A DNA stretch of 26,601 nucleotides from Nitrospira sp. UBA5699 (GTDB lineage Bacteria > Nitrospirota > Nitrospiria > Nitrospirales > Nitrospiraceae). The translations under genes were made by a program, and so were the position numbers. Shown here in pieces: positions 21,768 to 26,601 of this stretch. Numbering within the stretch: the stretch's first letter is position 1; every line of letters starts with the position of its first letter. The notes beneath the pieces are model-generated. The model searched no databases, was not told the DNA's origin, and was given only the letters and a program-made list of their open reading frames with translations. Where the stretch lies: assembly GCA_002420105.1 (NCBI GenBank), contig DIHJ01000076.1, forward strand, positions 1 to 26,601, read 5' to 3'.

Positions 21768-22076
21768 ATGGTGTTGCTTGAATTCAGCATGTCGCCGTTG
21801 GGCAAAGGGGAAAGCGTCGGCAAGTACGTCGCGCGCTCGCTGGACATCATCGACAAGAGCGGCGTCGCCTACCGTCTGAATCCGATGGGCACGGTATTGG
21901 AAGGCGAGTGGGAGGAGGTGTTCGGCGTCGTCAGGAAGTGTTACGAACGGATGAAGAAAGACTGCAACCGGATTTCCTGCACCATCAAGGTCGACTACCG
22001 CAAGGGCCATTCGGGCCGCCTGGTCGCGAAAGTCGCCAGCGTCGAAAAAAAGTTGAAGCGCGCGATCAAGCAGTAG
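21768..22076 (+). CDS. MTH1187-family thiamine-binding protein
   Basis: The 102-aa protein has the small ferredoxin-like alpha/beta fold of the MTH1187/YkoF-related family. Diagnostic stretches are LLEFSMSPLGKGESVGKYVARSLDII (5-30), the loop YRLNPMGTVLEGEWEEVFGVV (35-55) and RISCTIKVDYRKGHSGRL (68-85). Members bind thiamine or related ligands and form tetramers, but a physiological role is not settled. AAGGAG 9 nt upstream supports the start. It is probably co-transcribed with the siroheme-type gene. Confidence 0.92.
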   Translation: MVLLEFSMSPLGKGESVGKYVARSLDIIDKSGVAYRLNPMGTVLEGEWEEVFGVVRKCYERMKKDCNRISCTIKVDYRKGHSGRLVAKVASVEKKLKRAIKQ

Positions 22077-22159
22077 CGCATCTCCGCTGATGTCGGTGGC
22101 GCTGAAGCACGGTGCCGCAGCACATCGCTTCCGCAGCCTCTCCCCCACGGAGTACGACG

Positions 22160-25102
22160 ATGATCAGCGGTGTGCCGGACGACGAGTCGCCAACCTTCTC
22201 AGAATTAGGACTCCTTCCTAAAAACCGGACCATCCTCGAACGGGAATTGATGGAATTCCGCCCGTTCGGTCTGGACGAGCAGGGCAGGAAGATTCGGGAC
22301 CTGACGGGGATGAGCCTCAGGGCCACCGTCATCTACCTTGAAACCTCCATGGCGCGCCGGCACGGGAAGGCGGCCGGCCAGCAGGCCGTCCATGAACTCT
22401 GCACGCTCTTGAATCAGCGGATCAAGGATCCCGTGTACCACGTGACCCCCGCCTTCTTGAAGAACGCCTGGAACAGCTATTCCTACGAGTTCACCGCCTA
22501 TCTTTACGAGTTCTGTGAACGTATTTCGGGAGATGACAAGTTCGTCTTCCGCGGAGGGATGGAAAAGGCCTCGCCGATCATGCAGGTGCTGGCCAGGCCC
22601 TTTTCTCTGGCGCAGATCTACGGCATGTTTCCCTACTTCGGCAACAAGTTCGCCTCCGGCTCGATCGAGTGCAAGGTGCTCGGGGTGACGAACGGATCCG
22701 CCGCGCTGAAGATGCGGTTCTCCGCCCGCACCCTGCGCCAGTTCGGCCCCTACCGCCGGCGTTGCGCCTACGTGATGTGCCAGGCGGCCCAGGGGATCAT
22801 GGCGGCCGTGCCGGAACGGGTCCACGGCCTCCTGCCGGCCGCGCTCACGGAAATATCCTGCATCGCGGACGACGACGAGTGGTGTCAATGGGACATCGCC
22901 TGGGACCCAGAGCCGCAGGTCGGCTGGAAACGGCGATACTGGAACCTGCTGGCGCGGCCCGCCGGGCCGGCGCCGCTCCCGTCGGACGGCCAGGCGGCGC
23001 TTGTGCTGTCGCACCGGATCGACGAGATCTTTCCCCCGACGGAGCCGCAGACGCAGTCCGGGGAGGGACGGGCGGACGCCGGCGGCCGCGACGATCGCGC
23101 GTCCGTCCCGTCGTCTCCCGCCGCGCCGCTTCAGCAGGGCGCAACGGATCGGAGGGCGAGGCGGGATCTCCGCGGGTACGTCTGGGGAGCCGGCGCCGGC
23201 CTGCTCGCATCGGCCGCGCTGCGGCTGGTCGATCCGGCCGTGACCTGGTCCGCGTTGCTGCTGGCCTGGACGATCCCGCTGCTCGTCGCCGGAACCTGGA
23301 TCAACTGGCGCTTGCGTCGGGAAAGCGGGCAGCGCGATGCGCTGATTCAGGAACAGATCGCGTTCGTGGAATCGCGTCACGAAGAGTTGCGCGAAGCCTA
23401 CCTGGAGCAGGAACAGACGCGAGTCGAGCTGCGCCGCACGGTCAATCACCTCACGGTCCTGCATCAGGCGGGGTTGCTGTTCAGTTCCACGCTCGACCGG
23501 GAGAGACTGCTGGAAGAAGTGCTGGAAACCCTGACGCGCGACCTGCACTACGACCGCGCGATGATCGCGTTTTACGATCCGCTTCGCGGCGTGACCTGGG
23601 ACGCGCGGATCGTCGGCGTGTCCCGGGACGTGCAGGATTTCGCGCGGACCAGGGAAATTCCGGTTTCCGACCCCGCGAGCCCCGAAGGCCTCGTGCTATT
23701 GCAAGGCAAGCCCCTGCTCATCGGCGACGTGCGCGAAGTCTGGAACCGGCTGCACCCCCTGAACCGGCAGCTGGCCCTGTTGACCGGAACCAAATCCCTG
23801 CTGGCCGTGCCGCTGAAATCCAAGGACCGGATTCTCGGGGGCCTGATGGTCGATCGGATGCGGGAGCACAGCCTGAACCAGGACGATCTCGAATTGATGG
23901 TCACCTTCGCCCACCAGGTCGCGATCGCGCTCGACAATGCGTCGGCCTACCGGCAGATCGAGGAATTGAACGTCGGCCTGGAGGCCAAGGTCCGTGAGCG
24001 GACCGCCGAACTGGAACAGGCGGACCGGTTGCGGTCGCAGTTTCTGTCGCATGTCTCGCACGAGCTGAAAACCCCGCTGACCTCGATCAAGGGCTTTCTG
24101 CAGAACATGCTCGACGGGCTGACGGGGACGGTCAACGAGAAACAGCAGCGGTATCTGTCGCGGATGCTGGAGAACTCCGAGCGGTTGATCCGGATGATCG
24201 AGGACCTGCTGGACCGGACGAGAATTCAAACCGGCAAGCTCGAGCTGGCGCCGGCGGAACTGGATCTGGGGGAATGCGTGGCCGACGTCATGGAGCAGTT
24301 GCGTCCGCTGGCGCAGGCCAAACGGCAGCAGCTCGAGGCGGTGTATCCCACCGTCCCGCTGCTCGTGTGGGCGGACCGCGACCGGCTGTTCCAGATCGTC
24401 ATCAATCTGGTGCAGAATGCCGTGAAGTTCACGCCGGAAGGCGGGCGCGTCACGGTCGCCGTCGGCCGGGACGGCCAGCGGCAGGCCGGAATGTCCGTGC
24501 GCGATACCGGGCCCGGAATCCCTCCGGAGTTCATCGACAAGATTTTCGATCCGTTTTTCCGGGTCAAACAGTCGAGGACGGGGGTGAAGGGACTCGGCCT
24601 CGGGCTGTCCATCGTCCGGACCCTGGTGGAGCTGCACGGCGGCACGATCGAAGCCCGCCCCGCGGCAACCGGCGCCGAATTCTACTTCACGCTGCCGTTG
24701 CTGGCGCCGCTCGACGCGCCGGCGCCTTTGCCCGGCGTGGCGCCCCGCATCCTGGTCCTCGACGACGACAAGGACATTCGCGAGCTGCTCGAGGACCGCC
24801 TGCGCGCGAAGGGCTGCCTGGTCCGGACGGAGTCCGACGGGTTGCGGGGGCTCGAAGTCCTGCAGTCCGAGCGGTTTTCCGGCCTCATCCTCGACATCGG
24901 TCTTCCGTCGCTCGACGGGGTGGAGGTGTTGAAGCGGATCCGGCAGCGGGATCAGCAGATTCCGATCGTCATGGTGACGGCCTCCGGCGCAAAGGAGGCA
25001 GCCGTCCGGGCGATCGGGATGGGCGCGCAGGCCTACCTCTTGAAGCCGTTCGACGCGGATGAACTCCAGCGCGTCGTGGAGTCGTGGTTTCGAACGGCGT
25101 AA
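22160..25102 (+). CDS. Hybrid sensor histidine kinase with GAF and receiver domains
   Basis: ATG 22160 has GGAG 7 nt upstream; an in-frame GTG at 22112 lacks one. In the 980-aa product, residues 1-260 form a soluble N-terminal sensor whose later part (about 165-250, ending in CIADDDEWCQWDIAW) resembles V4R/DUF2378-type ligand domains. Residues 260-335 are a Pro/Ala linker, and two membrane helices (about 342-388) are followed by a coiled coil and a GAF domain (about 434-595). The HisKA motif FLSHVSHELKTPLTS has His634 as phosphorylation site. The ATPase has N, G1 and G2 boxes (INLVQNAVKFTPEGG, DTGPGIPPEF, GLGLGLSIV). The C-terminal receiver has the DDD acidic patch and Asp912 in LILDIGLP, with Lys in LLKPF. 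An autophosphorylated phosphate would pass to Asp912. No cognate response regulator follows. Confidence 0.93.
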   Translation: MISGVPDDESPTFSELGLLPKNRTILERELMEFRPFGLDEQGRKIRDLTGMSLRATVIYLETSMARRHGKAAGQQAVHELCTLLNQRIKDPVYHVTPAFLKNAWNSYSYEFTAYLYEFCERISGDDKFVFRGGMEKASPIMQVLARPFSLAQIYGMFPYFGNKFASGSIECKVLGVTNGSAALKMRFSARTLRQFGPYRRRCAYVMCQAAQGIMAAVPERVHGLLPAALTEISCIADDDEWCQWDIAWDPEPQVGWKRRYWNLLARPAGPAPLPSDGQAALVLSHRIDEIFPPTEPQTQSGEGRADAGGRDDRASVPSSPAAPLQQGATDRRARRDLRGYVWGAGAGLLASAALRLVDPAVTWSALLLAWTIPLLVAGTWINWRLRRESGQRDALIQEQIAFVESRHEELREAYLEQEQTRVELRRTVNHLTVLHQAGLLFSSTLDRERLLEEVLETLTRDLHYDRAMIAFYDPLRGVTWDARIVGVSRDVQDFARTREIPVSDPASPEGLVLLQGKPLLIGDVREVWNRLHPLNRQLALLTGTKSLLAVPLKSKDRILGGLMVDRMREHSLNQDDLELMVTFAHQVAIALDNASAYRQIEELNVGLEAKVRERTAELEQADRLRSQFLSHVSHELKTPLTSIKGFLQNMLDGLTGTVNEKQQRYLSRMLENSERLIRMIEDLLDRTRIQTGKLELAPAELDLGECVADVMEQLRPLAQAKRQQLEAVYPTVPLLVWADRDRLFQIVINLVQNAVKFTPEGGRVTVAVGRDGQRQAGMSVRDTGPGIPPEFIDKIFDPFFRVKQSRTGVKGLGLGLSIVRTLVELHGGTIEARPAATGAEFYFTLPLLAPLDAPAPLPGVAPRILVLDDDKDIRELLEDRLRAKGCLVRTESDGLRGLEVLQSERFSGLILDIGLPSLDGVEVLKRIRQRDQQIPIVMVTASGAKEAAVRAIGMGAQAYLLKPFDADELQRVVESWFRTA

Positions 25103-25144
25103 CGGCATGACGGCAATGTCCGGAACATGAAGGAAGAGTCACGC

Positions 25145-26578
25145 ATGGGCTGTCGACAGATGGTGAATTCCTCCGGCCGAACCGGGTCGATGCGGGCAAG
25201 GCCGCGGGGACTCGCGGGGATCGCGCTGGCCGCCGGGCTGGTCTGTGCGTGCTGGTGGGGCCCGGCGGATAAGGCCTCGGCTCAGGTGCCGCGCATTCAG
25301 GGGCAGGGGACCGCGGCGTCCGGAATGGGAAACGCGTTCGCCGCCCAGGCGGACGACGCGTCGGCGCTGCACTACAATCCCGCCGGGCTGACGCAACTGC
25401 ACGGCGTACAGGTCATGGCCGGGGCGCTCATTTCAGGAGGGGGGACGACGTTCACGGGGCCGACCGGCGCGACGGCCAAAGGCGACCGGAACGGCAGCGC
25501 GGCCTGGCCGCCGCCGGGCCATACCTACATCACGGCGAACCTCAAGGATCTGGGCGTCACCGCGCTGGGGGATCTCAGCGCGGGCGTCGGGGTGACGGTG
25601 CCGTTCGGCTCGTTGAATCGATGGCCGACCGACGGGCCGTTTCGGACGACGACGACGTTCAACACGCTGCCGCTCCTGGATATCAAGCCGACGCTGGCGT
25701 ACAAGCTGACCGACCAGGTTTCGATCGGGCTGGGCGCGGACCTCTATACCTTCTCGGGGCTGGTGGGGGAGGGACATATCGAACGGCAATCGCTGTGGCC
25801 CGGCGGCCTCGGCGTGCCAGCCGGATCCCGCACCGAGTTATTCGGTCGCGACACCGCTGCGGGATTCAATGCCAGCCTGCTCTATACCCCGTTCCGGAAC
25901 GCCGCCGGGAAGCCGCTGGCGAACATCGGCATCGTGTATCGCAGCCAGGCCACGCTGCATCTCGACGGCGCCCTGTTGGCCAACGGCGCCAAGGTGTCCG
26001 ACGCCAGAGCGACGTACGTCCTGCCGCAAATCATTACCGGTGCGATCGCGCTCTGGCCGGTCCGGACGGACGAACGGGAATGGAAACTTGAAGTGGACGT
26101 TGATCATGTCGGATGGAAATCCGTTCGGAATCTCGATATTCATTTGAGCAACGGCGCAACGATTCCCCAGCCGCTGAATTGGCGGAACACCTATGCGGTG
26201 ATGGTCGGGACCGAGTACAAATGGCTGGCGATCGAGGCGCTGCCCGCCTGGGAGGTGGCGTTGCGGGCCGGCTATACGAACCAGCAGAACCAGATGTCCG
26301 ATCTGACGTTCGATCCGGGCATCCCGTCGGCCGACGTGCACATCGTCGGCGGGGGGATCGGGCTGGTCTGCCAGGAGCAGGGCTCGTTCCTCGGGCTGAT
26401 TCCCTGTCGGGACCTGGGAATCGGATTCCTCAAACCCAAGGCGATTGGGCTCGACCTGTCCTTCCAGACGTCGTTCTATGAGGACCGCACCGTGCTGGGG
26501 AACCGCAATCCGACCATCAACGGCACGTACAGGACGACGTTGCACACGGGCGGCGTCTCGATCAAAGTGTCCTACTAG
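25145..26578 (+). CDS. OmpP1/FadL/TodX-type outer-membrane transporter
   Basis: The protein would carry hydrophobic compounds through the outer membrane. After a basic N-terminus and hydrophobic signal segment (cut near ASA) the mature protein starts with the family hatch motif: QGQGTAASGMGNAFAAQADDASALHYNPAGLTQL, where the NPAG turn is diagnostic. Long amphipathic strands follow (GVGVTVPFGSLNRWPTDGPF, VSIGLGADLYTFSG, IGIVYRSQATLHLDG), ending VSIKVSY with a terminal aromatic. Two cysteines in the late loop VCQEQGSFLGLIPC may form a disulphide. ATG 25145 is chosen for the AAGGAAG upstream; 25127 and 25190 are alternatives. The substrate is unknown. It follows the kinase by about 40 bp and may be co-transcribed. 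Confidence 0.9.
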   Translation: MGCRQMVNSSGRTGSMRARPRGLAGIALAAGLVCACWWGPADKASAQVPRIQGQGTAASGMGNAFAAQADDASALHYNPAGLTQLHGVQVMAGALISGGGTTFTGPTGATAKGDRNGSAAWPPPGHTYITANLKDLGVTALGDLSAGVGVTVPFGSLNRWPTDGPFRTTTTFNTLPLLDIKPTLAYKLTDQVSIGLGADLYTFSGLVGEGHIERQSLWPGGLGVPAGSRTELFGRDTAAGFNASLLYTPFRNAAGKPLANIGIVYRSQATLHLDGALLANGAKVSDARATYVLPQIITGAIALWPVRTDEREWKLEVDVDHVGWKSVRNLDIHLSNGATIPQPLNWRNTYAVMVGTEYKWLAIEALPAWEVALRAGYTNQQNQMSDLTFDPGIPSADVHIVGGGIGLVCQEQGSFLGLIPCRDLGIGFLKPKAIGLDLSFQTSFYEDRTVLGNRNPTINGTYRTTLHTGGVSIKVSY

Positions 26579-26601
26579 CCCGCATTATTCACGAGCGCTT
26601 C

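Noticed and set aside
22205..23548. A 447-codon open frame antisense to the kinase sensor region
   Set aside because: No recognisable domain, no start signal and full overlap with a better gene.
23696..25108. A 470-codon open frame antisense to the hybrid kinase
   Set aside because: Same artefact; the sense strand has unmistakable kinase and receiver motifs along its length.

Overview
The window looks like a chromosomal segment of a GC-rich Gram-negative bacterium, most likely a Nitrospira-type member of the Nitrospirota. That assignment is an inference. It rests on the mix of small exported Arg/Asp-rich proteins, DUF5666 modules, B12/radical-SAM proteins and dispersed palindromic intergenic repeats, plus two outer-membrane barrel proteins that imply a diderm envelope. 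No rRNA, tRNA, CRISPR array or intact insertion sequence was seen.

Region 1 (1-7091) is an envelope and stress-type block. It holds the 3' end of a DUF5666 gene, an exported protein with [x]DR[R/Q] tetrapeptide repeats and a beta-barrel protein. An apparent operon follows: an ECF sigma factor, a membrane anti-sigma candidate with a periplasmic glycogen-binding-like (CBM48/E-set) domain, a lipoprotein with the same domain, and an exported helical protein. A small exported helical protein with a clear terminator and two leftward exported proteins, one of them another [x]DR[R/Q] repeat protein, complete the block.

Region 2 (7092-9718) is a gene-poor, decayed zone. It has a truncated DHH phosphoesterase gene, a compact leftward pair (a 109-aa helical protein and a DUF5674 protein), a frameshifted HicB-like antitoxin remnant and an 83-bp degenerate direct repeat.

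Region 3 (9719-17034) carries two tandem paralogous B12-binding radical SAM proteins with an unusual C-X4-C-X2-C cluster motif. Next come a divergent 84-aa protein with a faint J-domain look, a third radical SAM protein (C-X3-C-X2-C), a PhzF-family protein bordered by repeat termini, and a two-CBS-domain protein. This is the best candidate for an undescribed pathway; its substrate cannot be told from sequence.

Region 4 (17035-22076) holds small metabolic and redox genes: MoaB (molybdenum cofactor), a thioredoxin-fold [2Fe-2S] ferredoxin, a gamma-glutamylcyclotransferase-fold protein, a membrane-anchored protein, a Rieske ferredoxin, an HNH endonuclease, a CcmI-C-terminus-like protein, a divergent siroheme-synthase N-domain protein and an MTH1187-type thiamine-binding protein. 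Several intergenic gaps here hold imperfect inverted repeats, each built from a different short word. Region 5 (22077-26601) has a large hybrid histidine kinase and an OmpP1/FadL-type outer-membrane transporter.
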